A stretch of 64,000 nt of DNA from Gephyromycinifex aptenodytis (GTDB lineage Bacteria > Actinomycetota > Actinomycetes > Actinomycetales > Dermatophilaceae): assembly GCF_012277275.1 (NCBI RefSeq), contig NZ_CP051155.1:2108001-2172000 (forward strand). Direction: 5' to 3'. A model generated the notes under the pieces. It saw only the letters and a list, made by a program, of their open reading frames with translations. It ran no database searches and was not told the DNA's origin. A program made the translations under genes and the position numbers. Shown here piece by piece: positions 1-10,200 of the stretch; the first letter of the stretch is position 1, and each line of letters begins with the position of its first letter.

Positions 1-450
1 GACCCCGACCCGCCCGAAGTCGGCGGCGTGGTTGTTCGCCAGCGACACCGCGTCGATCCCGGCCGCGGCCAGCTTGTCCAGCGCCACCGGCGAGGTCCGG
101 AAGGTGTAGCTCTTGTTCTGCGCCGTGCCACGCTCGGTCAGCGCCGTCTCCAGGTTGAGCATCGCGAAGTCGGCCGCGGCGAGCTCGGGGAGGCGAGTGG
201 CCCACTCCTGGTCGGAGTCCTGCAACAGCGGTGCCACCTGGCGTTCGAAGTGCACATCGCCCGCGAACGCCAACGTGATGGTGCCTGCCGGGGCGGGAGT
301 TTCGGACTCGCTCGCAGGCGCGCTGGACTGCGGCGCAGACTCCTTCGGGGCTTGGCTGCCCGACTGCGGGGACGCCTCCGGCGACGTCGTCGTGCCGGCA
401 CACGCGGCCAACGCCAAGCACAACACGAGGGGGGCGGGGGAGGTACGCAT
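1..450 (-). CDS. CapA-family (PGA_cap) lipoprotein, 3' part outside window
   Basis: The first 150 codons of a minus-strand gene are visible; the rest lies left of the window. The start is an ATG at 450. The N-terminus is a lipoprotein signal with lipobox LAAC (Cys17), followed by a Ser/Pro/Ala-rich linker to about residue 50. The folded part opens with TLAFAGDVHFE and later has SLANNHAADFG. These match the GD.H and NNH metal-ligand motifs of the calcineurin-like PGA_cap domain named after the polyglutamate capsule protein CapA. The family is annotated as poly-gamma-glutamate synthesis, but no other capsule gene is nearby, so the role here is unknown; a surface-anchored metallophosphatase-type enzyme is the safe reading. 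Confidence 0.8.
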   Translation of the reverse strand, partial: MRTSPAPLVLCLALAACAGTTTSPEASPQSGSQAPKESAPQSSAPASESETPAPAGTITLAFAGDVHFERQVAPLLQDSDQEWATRLPELAAADFAMLNLETALTERGTAQNKSYTFRTSPVALDKLAAAGIDAVSLANNHAADFGRVGV

Positions 451-554
451 GTCGGAAGCGTAGGGCGCCGCGGGGCAAACGACGCCGTTTGGGTTGAGTG
501 TCTTGCCGATTCACCCCGCGGGCGGGGACCGCAGGCCAGGACTACGGTGTTGCC

Positions 555-1562
555 ATGGAGTTTCGTTATTTGGGCAACAGTGGTTTGAAAATCAGCGAGA
601 TCACCTACGGCAACTGGTTGACCCACGGGTCCCAGGTCGAGAACGAGGTCGCCTCGGCGTGCGTGCACGCCGCGCTCGATCACGGCATCTCGACCTTCGA
701 CACCGCAGACGTCTACGCCAACACCAAGGCTGAAACCGTGCTCGGTGAAGCGCTGAAGGGGCAGCGACGGGAGTCGCTGGAGATCTTCACGAAGGTGTAC
801 TGGCCGACCGGCCCCGGAGGTAAGAACGACACCGGCCTGTCACGCAAACACATCATGGAGTCGATCAACGGCTCCTTGGAGCGGCTGCAGACCGACTACG
901 TCGACCTGTACCAGGCGCACCGTTTCGACACCGAAACCCCGCTGGAAGAGACGATGCAGGCCTTCGCCGACATCGTGCGCGCAGGCAAGGCGCTCTACAT
1001 CGGGGTCAGCGAGTGGACCGCCGAGCAGATCCGGCAGGGTGTGGCGCTGAGCAAGGAACTGGGTTTCCAGTTGATCAGCAGCCAGCCGCAGTACTCGATG
1101 CTGTACCGCGTCATCGAGGACGAGGTCGTGCCCACCAGCGCCGAACTGGGTCTGTCCCAGATCGTGTGGAGCCCGATGGCCCAGGGCGTGCTCTCCGGTA
1201 AATACCTGCCCGGTGAAGCGCCGCAGGAAGGCACCCGCGCGGCCGACAAGAACGTCGGCGGCAACATGGGCGACTTCCTCACCGAGCCGGTGCTGCAGGC
1301 GGTGCAGAAGCTGCGCCCGATCGCCCAGGACGCGGGCCTGAGCATGCCGCAGTTGGCGATCGCCTGGGTGTTGCAGAACGACAACGTCGCCGCCGCCCTG
1401 GTGGGTGCCTCACGCCCGGAGCAGATCGAGGACAACGTCAAAGCCTCCGGAGTGAAGCTGGACCCGGCGATCATGACCCGCATCGATGAGGCCCTCGGCG
1501 ATGTCGTGCAGCGCGACCCCGCGCTCACCGCGGCTCGGGCGCCCCAGAAACGGGTCTGCTGA
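555..1562 (+). CDS. Aldo/keto reductase (YghZ / K+-channel-beta-like)
   Basis: 335-residue NADPH-dependent aldo/keto reductase. The open frame extends upstream to 498, but the ATG at 555 begins the conserved MEFRYLGNSGLKIS start of the family. The catalytic tetrad is visible: Asp49 and Tyr54 in FDTADVY, Lys80 in FTKVYW, and His122 in YQAHRFD. The C-terminal NADPH-binding part has GASRPEQIEDN. Length and motifs fit the AKR subfamily that includes YghZ and the beta subunit of voltage-gated potassium channels. The physiological substrate cannot be told from sequence. It stands alone, divergent from the CapA-like gene with about 100 bp between them. Confidence 0.88.
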   Translation: MEFRYLGNSGLKISEITYGNWLTHGSQVENEVASACVHAALDHGISTFDTADVYANTKAETVLGEALKGQRRESLEIFTKVYWPTGPGGKNDTGLSRKHIMESINGSLERLQTDYVDLYQAHRFDTETPLEETMQAFADIVRAGKALYIGVSEWTAEQIRQGVALSKELGFQLISSQPQYSMLYRVIEDEVVPTSAELGLSQIVWSPMAQGVLSGKYLPGEAPQEGTRAADKNVGGNMGDFLTEPVLQAVQKLRPIAQDAGLSMPQLAIAWVLQNDNVAAALVGASRPEQIEDNVKASGVKLDPAIMTRIDEALGDVVQRDPALTAARAPQKRVC

Positions 1563-1633
1563 GACTTCGCCGTGTTGCGCCCCGCGATCTACCGGTCGCG
1601 GGGCGCGACTCTGACCGACCGGAGGTGAACCGC

Positions 1634-2059
1634 ATGACCACAGCGGATCTGGAGCGTTTCGTAACCGCCCAAGACCAGGGCGGGACCTATCAGCAAGCGC
1701 TGGCCGAGGTGCGCCGCGGCCGCAAGAGCAGCCATTGGATGTGGTTCATCTACCCCCAGATCGCCGGTTTGGGCTCGAGCCCGACCGCGCAGCACTACGC
1801 GATCCACGGGCTGGAGCAGGCCCGCGCTTACCTGGCCCATCCCGTGCTCGGGCCGCGGCTGCTCGAGAGCGCCCAGGCGGCACTGGAGGCCCCCGGATCT
1901 GATGCCCGGGCCATCTTCGGCGGTATCGACGCCCTGAAACTGCGTTCGTCGATGACCCTGTTCGCCAGCGCCGCCCCAGACGAGTCGGTCTTCACCGCGG
2001 TGCTCGACCGGTTCTTCGACGGTCCCGACCCCCGCACTCAGGAGCTACTGGGCAGCTGA
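1634..2059 (+). CDS. DUF1810 family protein
   Basis: 141-residue soluble protein of the DUF1810 (calpastatin-like) family. The diagnostic stretch is the N-terminal part with DLERFVTAQ, then SSHWMWFIYPQIAGLG and YLAHPVLGPRL. The ATG at 1634 is chosen over the in-frame GTG at 1625 because GGAGG at 1621-1625 sits about 8 bases before it and would overlap the GTG. Function is unknown in the family. Its last 15 bases overlap the 3' end of recD on the other strand. Confidence 0.85.
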   Translation: MTTADLERFVTAQDQGGTYQQALAEVRRGRKSSHWMWFIYPQIAGLGSSPTAQHYAIHGLEQARAYLAHPVLGPRLLESAQAALEAPGSDARAIFGGIDALKLRSSMTLFASAAPDESVFTAVLDRFFDGPDPRTQELLGS

Positions 2060-3826
2060 GTCATCCCCGGTGGCCAGGCGCTCGGCCAGGCCGGTCGCGC
2101 GTCGGGCTCGACGGGTCAGGGACTCGCGCAGCACCGCCTCGGAACCGACGACGCACACCCGCCGCTGGGCGCGGGTGATCGCGGTGTAGAGCAACTCTCG
2201 GGTGAGCAGCGCCGAATCGTCGGTGGGCAGCAGCACCGTCACGTCCTGCGCTTCGCTGCCCTGCGCCTTGTGCACGGTCATGGCGTGCATCGTCTCCACA
2301 TCGCCCAGTCGCGAGGCACCCAGCCGGGCTGAACCGCTGGCCCCGCTCATCCAGGCCACCGGTGATCCGTCTTCGCCGCGCACCACGACCCCGGTGTCAC
2401 CGTTGAACAACTCCAGCCCGTAGTCGTTCGCGGTGACCAGCAGCGGACGCCCCAGATACATCGGCTCGAACAGCCGGTCACCGGTCTCCTCGGTGACCCA
2501 GCGTTCGATGTGCCGGTTCCAGGCCTGCACCCCGAAGGGGCCGCGGCGGTGTGCGCACAGCAGACGGTGCCTGCCGACCAGCTCCAGCGCTTCCTCACCC
2601 CGCCCGTCCCGGGCCGCGTCTCGGATGGCGCAGGCATGGCGAACCAACCGCGCCCGCAACCTCGGCAGCGGGTCCTCGTCCTCGATGAGTTCCCGTTCCG
2701 GTCCGCTGCTGCGAAGCGCCGCGAGCAGCGCATCGGCGTCACCGTCCCGGATGGCGTCGGCCAACGTCCGAATCCCGGCGTCGAAGCGGTGCGATCCGCG
2801 CAAGGTCACCACCGGGGAGTCCGCGCGCCCACTCAACCCGGCGACCAGGTCTGCCAGCACGGCGCCGGCATCGACGCTGGCGAGTTGGTCGGCGTCCCCG
2901 ACGAGGATGAGGCGGGCTTGTGGGCGCAGCGCCTCCAGCAGCCGAGCCGTCATCGTCAAGGACAACATCGAGGTTTCGTCCACGACCACGATGTCGTGCG
3001 GCAACGGATTGCTGCGGTCGTGGGCGAACCTCGTCCGATGCCCCGGACGCCAGCCCAACAGCCGGTGCAGGGTCGAGGCCTGCAACTGTTCGAGCCGTGC
3101 CGCGTCCGGCCCGGTGAGGTGACCGGCGGCGTTCAGCACCGCCTCCTGCAGGCGAGCCGCGGCCTTACCGGTGGGGGCACTCAACGCGATGCGCAGCGGC
3201 GCGCCGTCGGCCTGATCCGCCAGCAGCGCCAGTAACCGCGCGACCGTGGTCGTTTTGCCGCTGCCCGGCCCACCGGTGAGCACCGTCGTCCACGACCGGG
3301 CCGCCCGCTGCGAGGCTTGTCGCTGCTCAGCGAAACTCTGCCCGGGGAACAACCGCTCTAACGCAGAGGCGAGCCGGTCCTCATCGACCTGGGGCGGCGG
3401 CTGGGACAGGCGCAGCTGCAGGTCGGCGCACACTTGGCGTTCCTCCTGCCAGTACCGGTCCAGGTACAGCAGCCCGAACTCGTGCCGGAGCACGCCGGCC
3501 TCGATGAGGGGCCCGCTCTGGCAGGCCTGCGACCACGCCTGCGGGTCCGGCCAGCCGGCGCCCTCGGGCCAGGCCACCTCCGGGGTCAGTTCGGCAACGC
3601 TGCGCACATCCAGGCAGGTCGAGCCGGCGCGGGCGGCGCGGCTCAGCAGCGCCACCGCCAGCAGCACCTCGGGGCGATCCTCCCCGGTCAGGACCCCGAG
3701 CCGGTCGGCGACGTGCACATCGGGGGCGGTGACCAGCCCGGCCTGGTTGGCGTGCGCCAGCAGTCCCTGCGCCCGCAGCGCCAAGCGTGCGTCATTCTCG
3801 GAGGTGGCCTCGAACAGTTCGCTCAC
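2045..3826 (-). CDS. recD: Exodeoxyribonuclease V alpha subunit RecD
   Basis: 593-residue SF1B helicase subunit of RecBCD, which processes double-strand DNA ends for recombination. The Walker A motif GGPGSGKTT is at about residues 185-193. The DEAD-like box reads VVDETSMLSL, and C-terminal helicase motifs appear as TVHKAQGSE and YTAITRAQRR. The N-terminal about 150 residues are the RecB-interacting part. The start is GTG at 3826, two bases after the recB stop, so it is the last cistron of recC-recB-recD and probably translationally coupled. Length is typical. Confidence 0.93.
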   Translation of the reverse strand: MSELFEATSENDARLALRAQGLLAHANQAGLVTAPDVHVADRLGVLTGEDRPEVLLAVALLSRAARAGSTCLDVRSVAELTPEVAWPEGAGWPDPQAWSQACQSGPLIEAGVLRHEFGLLYLDRYWQEERQVCADLQLRLSQPPPQVDEDRLASALERLFPGQSFAEQRQASQRAARSWTTVLTGGPGSGKTTTVARLLALLADQADGAPLRIALSAPTGKAAARLQEAVLNAAGHLTGPDAARLEQLQASTLHRLLGWRPGHRTRFAHDRSNPLPHDIVVVDETSMLSLTMTARLLEALRPQARLILVGDADQLASVDAGAVLADLVAGLSGRADSPVVTLRGSHRFDAGIRTLADAIRDGDADALLAALRSSGPERELIEDEDPLPRLRARLVRHACAIRDAARDGRGEEALELVGRHRLLCAHRRGPFGVQAWNRHIERWVTEETGDRLFEPMYLGRPLLVTANDYGLELFNGDTGVVVRGEDGSPVAWMSGASGSARLGASRLGDVETMHAMTVHKAQGSEAQDVTVLLPTDDSALLTRELLYTAITRAQRRVCVVGSEAVLRESLTRRARRATGLAERLATGDDSAAQ

Positions 3827-3828
3827 GA

Positions 3829-6800
3829 CTACTCACCCGCCTTGTCCATGACGCCTCCATCGAGCAGGTCCGAAAGGTCGCGGACGAGGTCTACCGGCGG
3901 CCGCCAGGAGAACACCCCGTACGGGTGGCCACCCTCCAGCGGGGTGTCCGGCCCGGCCATCCCCCGCACATACAGGTAGAGGATGCCGCCCAGGTGCTGT
4001 TCGGGTTCGTAGTCCGGCAGGCGCCAGCGCAGGTAGCGGTGCAGCACCACCGCATACAGCAGCGCCTGCAGGGGGTAGTCGGAGTGACCCATTGCCTGCG
4101 CCAGCGGTTCGGGGGCGTACGCACTGACGTGCAGGGGCTCATCCATCGGGCCCAGCCAGTTCGTCTTGTAGTCGGCGACGAGGAAGCGCCCGTTATAGCG
4201 CAGCACCACATCGATGGAGCCGGTGAGGTAGCCGCGGAGGTGCTGCCCGCCCAGCTCCGGATGCGCGAGCTGATCGGCATAGGGCAGCAGCGGATCGCCC
4301 GGTTCCAGGTGGCGGCGCAGAAGGTCGGCGACCTCACCGAGCTCGACGTCGCGGGTCACCCCGCGGTCCCCACCGGCCAGCGGCATCTCGAACTCGAGTT
4401 CGCACAGCCGGTCGGCGCGCCCGATCCCACGCAACGTGGCGCCGGGCGCCAACGGACCCAGTGGGGTGTCGGCGACGGCGACCAGAGCTTCGGCGAGCAC
4501 GTCAGCGTCGAGTTCGACCGGCCAGAGCCGCTGCTGCTCTTCGATCCGGGTGCGGAACTCCGCCTGCAGATCTGCCGCGTGCGGGTCGGCCTCCTCCAGC
4601 ACGGCGTGCACCAGGGAACCGAACGTGGCCCCCAGTGGTAGGTCACTCATCGGTGACAGCGGCCCGACCTCGGCCTGCGGGCCGTCTGCGGGTGAGACCG
4701 CCGGCATCGCCAGCGAAGCCTCGTCGTCGGTGCCGACGCCTTCAGGTTCGCTGCCCACCAGAGCTTGCCCGGCCCAGGAGTCCGCGGACACCCCATCGGG
4801 CAGGGTTGGCGCGCTGATCTCCACGTTGGTCAGGGCGCTGTAGGAGGTGCGGCGCCACGCCAGATCGAGGGCGCGCGTGAAGTGTCGCCGGGCGAACTGG
4901 GCGTCGGTGGCGGGCGCGGGTTGCGGCGTGAGAGGTCTCGGCTCGACCCGTTCCACGACCGGACCGCCGTGCTCCTGCCAGGCCGCGAGGATGGCGCGGG
5001 CTTGTTCGTCTTCTGGGATCGGCGTCACCGGCGGCACGGCGCCCTGCCCGGGGCGACGCCCGAACAGCACCCGATGCAACGCTGAGGGTTCGGTGTTGTT
5101 CGTGGGCGCCCACCAGGTGATGACCTGGGACTGGGCGCGGGTCAGCGCGACGTAGAGCAGCCGCAACGACTCCCCAGCCTCTTCGCTGTGGTGGGCGGCG
5201 ACACTGTCGCGGCGCCCGGCGTAACTGCCACCGACGTCCACCGCACGAACCGGTTGCTCCCCTGCGGTCCTGGGCGTGGTGTGGAAGCGGGGAATGGACG
5301 GGCCCTCATCGTTGACCCACCGATCAGCGAGATAGGGCAGGTACACCACCGGGTACTGCAAGCCTTTACTGCCGTGAATGGTGCTCAGCTGCACCGCTGC
5401 CGCATCCGAATCCAGGCGTCGGCGGCGGACATTCGGCCCCTCATGGGCGTCCTCGCGCATGTGCTCGATCAGCCGCGTCAGCAACGCCAGCAGACCCAGC
5501 CGGTCGGTGGCTGCCTCTTCGTGCAGGATCTCGGCAACGTGGCGCAGGTCGGTCAATTCGCGCTCGCCGTCCTGCCTGGCCAGCAGCCGCTGCGGCAGTC
5601 CCGCCTCGGTTGCGGCTTCCAGAACGGCAGCCACTCCGCGTTCGGCGATCACCTGCCCCCAACGGCGCATCGTGAACGCCACCTCGTCGGTGAGCCGTTC
5701 CCCGTGTTCAGCGAGCTCCTCAGCGGTGTGACCGATCAGGGGGCTCAGCGCTGCGGCTTGGACGCGCGCGGTGCGGTGCGGCTGCTCCATCGCTTCCAGG
5801 ACGCTGCGCCAGGCCGCCGCCGCCGGGGTGCGAAAGACGCTGCCGGTACTGGCCACCACGGCGGGGATCCCCGCCGCGTGCAAGGCGTCTTTGACCTGCG
5901 CGAGTTGGCGGGAGGTGTGGGCGAGCACCGCGATGTCTGCCGGAAGCAGTTTCCGCCCCGCGAACCGGGTGTCGGCGGCGAGTAGTTCCTGGATGTCGCA
6001 GGCCAGGTCCGCGGCGATCTTGGGACGCACCTTGGAGATCCACATGGTCGAGCCTGGCTTCCACCCGGCCGCCTCGTGGTCCAGCACCCGCAGCCGGAAC
6101 GGCTCCGGGTGGGGGGCGCCCTGTAACCGGTTGGTGTGCACCGCGGAAACGTCACGAACCACGATCCGCTCGTCACCGAGTTCGGCGCCACCCAGGACGG
6201 CCTGCACCCCGGTCAGCAGCCCGTGGTCACTGCGGTAGTTGACCCCGAGCGTCTTGACCGTCGTGGCCGTCGCGGCGGCCTGCAGGTAGGTGACGACGTC
6301 ACCCCCGCGGAAGGCGTAGATGGCCTGCTTGGGGTCACCGATGAGCACCATCGTGGAGTGCCCGGAGAAGGCGCGGTCGAGCACCTGCCATTGGACCGGG
6401 TCGGTGTCCTGGAACTCATCCACCAGCACCACCGGCCAGCGCTGGCGCATCCGCGCCCGGGCCGGCGCGTCTTCGTCGGCGAGCGCTTGGGCCAGCCGGG
6501 ACAGCAGATCGTCATAGCCGAGCAGTCCCAGTCGCCGCATCCGCCGGGACATCTCGTCGCGGACGGCGTGCGCGAAGCTGACCCGTCGCCCGGCGGGGGT
6601 GGTGCGTTCCAGGTGGCTCGGTTCGATCTGTGCTTGCGGGTCGCCGATGACGGCTCGGGCAATCCGCAGGGCCTCGGCGCGGTTGAACACCGGCGCGTCC
6701 TGGCTGCGGGCGAAGCCGCGCAGGTAAAGGTCGTCGACGACCTCGACGAGCAGGTCATCGACGTCTTCGACGAGCCGGGCGTCCCGGTCGGTGTCCCCGG

Positions 6801-7287
6801 CCACCCCGAGGCTGCGCAGCACCATCTGGCAGAACTGGTGCGTGGTGGCGATCGTGACGGCGTCGAAGCTGGTCAGGGCTTGGAGCAGACGGCCACGGCG
6901 TACCTGGAGTTCTTGCTGATCCGCGTCCAGGAGCACGTCTAGGAGCGCGTCCTGGCCGGGGGTGACCGTCTCGGGGTGGGCCAGGGCCCGGGCGGCCCGG
7001 ACCACCGATTCGCGCACCCGTTCCCGCAGCTCCTGGCTGGCTGCGCGACCGAAGGTGACGGTGAGCATCTCCTCCAGCCGGGCGTGCCCCTCGGCTACAT
7101 ACCGGGTGACGAGGGCGCCGATCGTCCAGGTCTTGCCGGTGCCGGCGCTGGCTTCCAGCAGGGTGGTGCCGGTGGGTAGCGGGTCGGCGATGTCGAAGGT
7201 GTCAATGCGCTCGGTGGTTGGCTGCAGCCTCGAGTTCGACACGGGCGTCCCTTCGGGCTGGGCGGTCGTCGGCTGATTCGGGTTCAT
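3829..7287 (-). CDS. recB: Exodeoxyribonuclease V beta subunit RecB
   Basis: 1152-residue helicase-nuclease subunit of RecBCD. The N-terminal UvrD-like helicase has Walker A EASAGTGKTWT, Walker B VLVDEFQDTD, and the later motifs TIHGSKGLQYP and YVALTRAQSQ. The C-terminal nuclease has GSIDVVLRYNG then VADYKTNWLG, the D...DYK metal-binding signature. The frame is open further upstream, but the ATG at 7287 overlaps the recC stop as ATGA (7284-7287), which fixes the start by operon architecture. The complex unwinds and degrades linear DNA and loads RecA. Chi recognition in this organism cannot be inferred from the window. Confidence 0.94.
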   Translation of the reverse strand: MNPNQPTTAQPEGTPVSNSRLQPTTERIDTFDIADPLPTGTTLLEASAGTGKTWTIGALVTRYVAEGHARLEEMLTVTFGRAASQELRERVRESVVRAARALAHPETVTPGQDALLDVLLDADQQELQVRRGRLLQALTSFDAVTIATTHQFCQMVLRSLGVAGDTDRDARLVEDVDDLLVEVVDDLYLRGFARSQDAPVFNRAEALRIARAVIGDPQAQIEPSHLERTTPAGRRVSFAHAVRDEMSRRMRRLGLLGYDDLLSRLAQALADEDAPARARMRQRWPVVLVDEFQDTDPVQWQVLDRAFSGHSTMVLIGDPKQAIYAFRGGDVVTYLQAAATATTVKTLGVNYRSDHGLLTGVQAVLGGAELGDERIVVRDVSAVHTNRLQGAPHPEPFRLRVLDHEAAGWKPGSTMWISKVRPKIAADLACDIQELLAADTRFAGRKLLPADIAVLAHTSRQLAQVKDALHAAGIPAVVASTGSVFRTPAAAAWRSVLEAMEQPHRTARVQAAALSPLIGHTAEELAEHGERLTDEVAFTMRRWGQVIAERGVAAVLEAATEAGLPQRLLARQDGERELTDLRHVAEILHEEAATDRLGLLALLTRLIEHMREDAHEGPNVRRRRLDSDAAAVQLSTIHGSKGLQYPVVYLPYLADRWVNDEGPSIPRFHTTPRTAGEQPVRAVDVGGSYAGRRDSVAAHHSEEAGESLRLLYVALTRAQSQVITWWAPTNNTEPSALHRVLFGRRPGQGAVPPVTPIPEDEQARAILAAWQEHGGPVVERVEPRPLTPQPAPATDAQFARRHFTRALDLAWRRTSYSALTNVEISAPTLPDGVSADSWAGQALVGSEPEGVGTDDEASLAMPAVSPADGPQAEVGPLSPMSDLPLGATFGSLVHAVLEEADPHAADLQAEFRTRIEEQQRLWPVELDADVLAEALVAVADTPLGPLAPGATLRGIGRADRLCELEFEMPLAGGDRGVTRDVELGEVADLLRRHLEPGDPLLPYADQLAHPELGGQHLRGYLTGSIDVVLRYNGRFLVADYKTNWLGPMDEPLHVSAYAPEPLAQAMGHSDYPLQALLYAVVLHRYLRWRLPDYEPEQHLGGILYLYVRGMAGPDTPLEGGHPYGVFSWRPPVDLVRDLSDLLDGGVMDKAGE

Positions 7288-10200
7288 ACCCGCCCCCGGC
7301 GTTGGGCGTCGAGGATCGGCTGCCACAACCGCAGCGCGTACTGTCCCAGGCGGGTGCCGGCGGTGTTCCACGACTCGTCGGGGCGGGGGCGTTCCAGCAA
7401 CACCGTCAGGGGCGCGTTCGGTCCGTAAACCCGTACGTGGTGCCGGTCGTCGGCCTCACCGGGGATGGCATCGGGCTTGGGCGGGGTGACCCAGGTCTTA
7501 CCGGCCACGTCGCGCGGCCGGATCTGCTCCCCGTTGGCGACGCGCCGAGCGGCCTCGGCGAAGGCGTAACCGGTCTCGACCGGCAGCGGCAACGGTTCGT
7601 TCATGCCGCGGTCGTACATGTCGACCAGGTCGCTCAGGACGGCGAGCGCGTGGCCCGGGGCCAGCGGTCCGGCTTCCAGGTGCGTAGCCCTCGAGCCTTG
7701 CCGGGCGATGACGTGGGAGGTCCATTCCAGGTCGGGGCGAGCCGCGGTCAGCGCAACCAGCGGAATCCAGGAGCGCAGCCGCTGTTTGGCGCGCAACGAG
7801 GAGTAGGTGACGGTGAGGATCCGGGTGCCGTACACCTCGGGAACGGTGCCGGTGATGCGCCGTCCGCCGGGCAGGTCGATGAGGATGTCCACGGCTCGCG
7901 GGTCCCCTTGCCGCAGCGGCCCGCTGGCCTGGACCAAGGCGTCAACGACCGAGCCGACCCGGTCCAGGGTGCGCAGGCCCAGCATTGCGGGCGGCAGCAG
8001 TCCGCGCACTTGTTCGGCGCGGCGGGCCACGGCCGGTTCGACCCCGTGCCGGGCGTCGCGCAGCAGCCGGTCACCGACCCCCCAGATGCCGAGGCCGTCG
8101 AGTTCGACCGGGATGGCGTCGACCCGTTCGTCCTCCTCAATGAACTCCCCGACGCCCAGGCGTTGCCGCAGGAAGGCACGCGCCGGGTGCAGGAAGAAGG
8201 CGATGAGGTCGTTCAGGGCGATGTCCCCGGGTTCGCGGGGCGCAAGCGGTGCAGACAGGAAGGGCGGGGGCGCGGTGCGGGGGGCAGCTGCGGCGACGGC
8301 ACCGGCCAGCGCCGCCGGATCGAAGGTGAACGGGTTGTCCTTGTCGACGACGCGCGGGTCGAAGGACTGAAGCGGGTGCCGGGTCAAAACGTGCTGCAGC
8401 ATCCGGTCCTGCGGGCAGGTTCCGCCCGGTGGCGCTGCCGGGTCCAGTGGTCCCGCCGCCGCGGGCTCGGGGGCGGTGGCGGTGTCGGCGAGGGTGTCCA
8501 GCAGTTCCCCGAGGGGAACCGCGGGCGGCATGAGGTGGCCGTCGTATTCGCTGGCGCCGCTGTAGGTGATGACGAGGTGTTCTTGGGCGGTCATGATCGC
8601 GTCGAGGAACAGTTGCCGGTCCTCGCTGCGCACGTCACGTTCCCCGGTCCAGGGCCGGCGGGCCAGGGCATCGTCGCCGTCGATGCTGCCGCTGCGCGGG
8701 AACACCCCGTCGTCGAGCCCGACGAGCGCGACCACCCGATGCGGCACGGAACGCATCGGCACCATCGTGCACACGGTGAGACTGCCGGTACGGAAGTTGG
8801 CGCGGGTGGGGCGCCCGGCCAGACGTTGGGAGAGCAGGACTCGCACGTCGGCCAGTCGCAGCGTCGTGGCGGCGCCTGCCGCTTGAGCTACCGCGGCCAG
8901 TTCACCTTCGAGTTGTGCGCTCTGCCACGCCTCGGCGGGCGCCACCCGGGTCAGGGCGGCGACCCCGTCGCGGAGCGCTTGGGTCCAGGCCAGGACACCA
9001 GTGGCCCGTTCCAACTCGTGCACGGTGGATTCCAGCCGGTCGATGAACTCCACGAACCGGCCCAAGAGGTCGATGTCGGCACTGGCGATGTCGTCGATGG
9101 GCAGCGCGGTACCGATGGTGCGGTGTTCTTCTTCCGACATGGCCACCCCGAGCAGCAGCCGGTCCAGGCCGAAGCGCCAGGTGTTCTGCGGGTAGCCCTG
9201 CAGTTTGAAACGGGAGCGGTGTTCGGCGTCCAGCCCCCAACGGATCGCGGCCTCTTCGACCCAGCGGCCCACCTGTTCCAGGTCGCCGTCGTCAAATCCG
9301 AAGCGGGCTCGCACCGGCGAAGAGGCCGCCAGATCGAGCACGCTGCTGACATCAACGCGCCCGCCGGCCAGTTCCAGCACGGAGGTGGTCACGGTGAACA
9401 GGGGGTTGGTGACGGTCAGGGAGCGGTCGGCGAGCCGGACCCGGAAACCGTGGGCCGGGTGGGTCGCCCCGCTGCTCACCTCACCCAGCCCGAACGCGGC
9501 CTGGACCAGCGGCGCATAGGTCTCGATGTCGGGGCACATGACGAGGATGTCGCGGGGGGCCAGGCTGGGGTCGTCCTGGAGCAGGCCGGCCAGGACGTCG
9601 CGCAGCACCTCGACTTGGCGCGCAGGGCCGTGGCAGGCATGGACCTGCACCGAGGTGTCTTCTGCGGCGACGATCCGGTGCTCCCGCTCCTGGGGTGTGG
9701 GCAGGTAGTCGGCGCGCAGGTCGGCTTGTAGCCAGGACAGCAGCTGCGGCTCGCCCGGTTCGTCGCGAACCTGTTGCGGGGGCGCACTGTCGGGCTCGGG
9801 GGTGGTTGCCCCGATCAGCGCTAGGGTGCGCTGCAGTTCGCGGGCGTCCCGGCCCAGCGAGGCCAGCAGGGGGTGGGACAGCAGGGTCGCGGTCTGATCC
9901 TGCAGTCGGGGTACCGGGCCGTCGGCGCAGGCCGCGGCGAGGGTGTCCCAGGCGGCGGGCGAAGTTTGCGGCAGCCACAGATGCACTTCGCGGGATTGGG
10001 CCAAGGCTCCCAGCAGTTCCACTTCGGTGCGCGGCAGTCTGGTGTAGCCGAACATCGACAGGCGGGGCGGCACGGGGATCGATTCGGGGTCGTCGGCGAT
10101 CCGGGCCAGCGTCTGGGCGTGACGCACATCGGGCGGTGGCACCTGCACCTGCTCGATGAGGAGTCGGTACAGCTCGGGTTGCCAGCGCAGGTCCTCATCG

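Noticed and set aside
7218-9731. 837-codon open frame on the plus strand opposite recC
   Set aside because: It is antisense to clear RecC/RecB motifs, is Gly/Arg/Gln-rich without any family pattern, and arises from GC-rich third positions.
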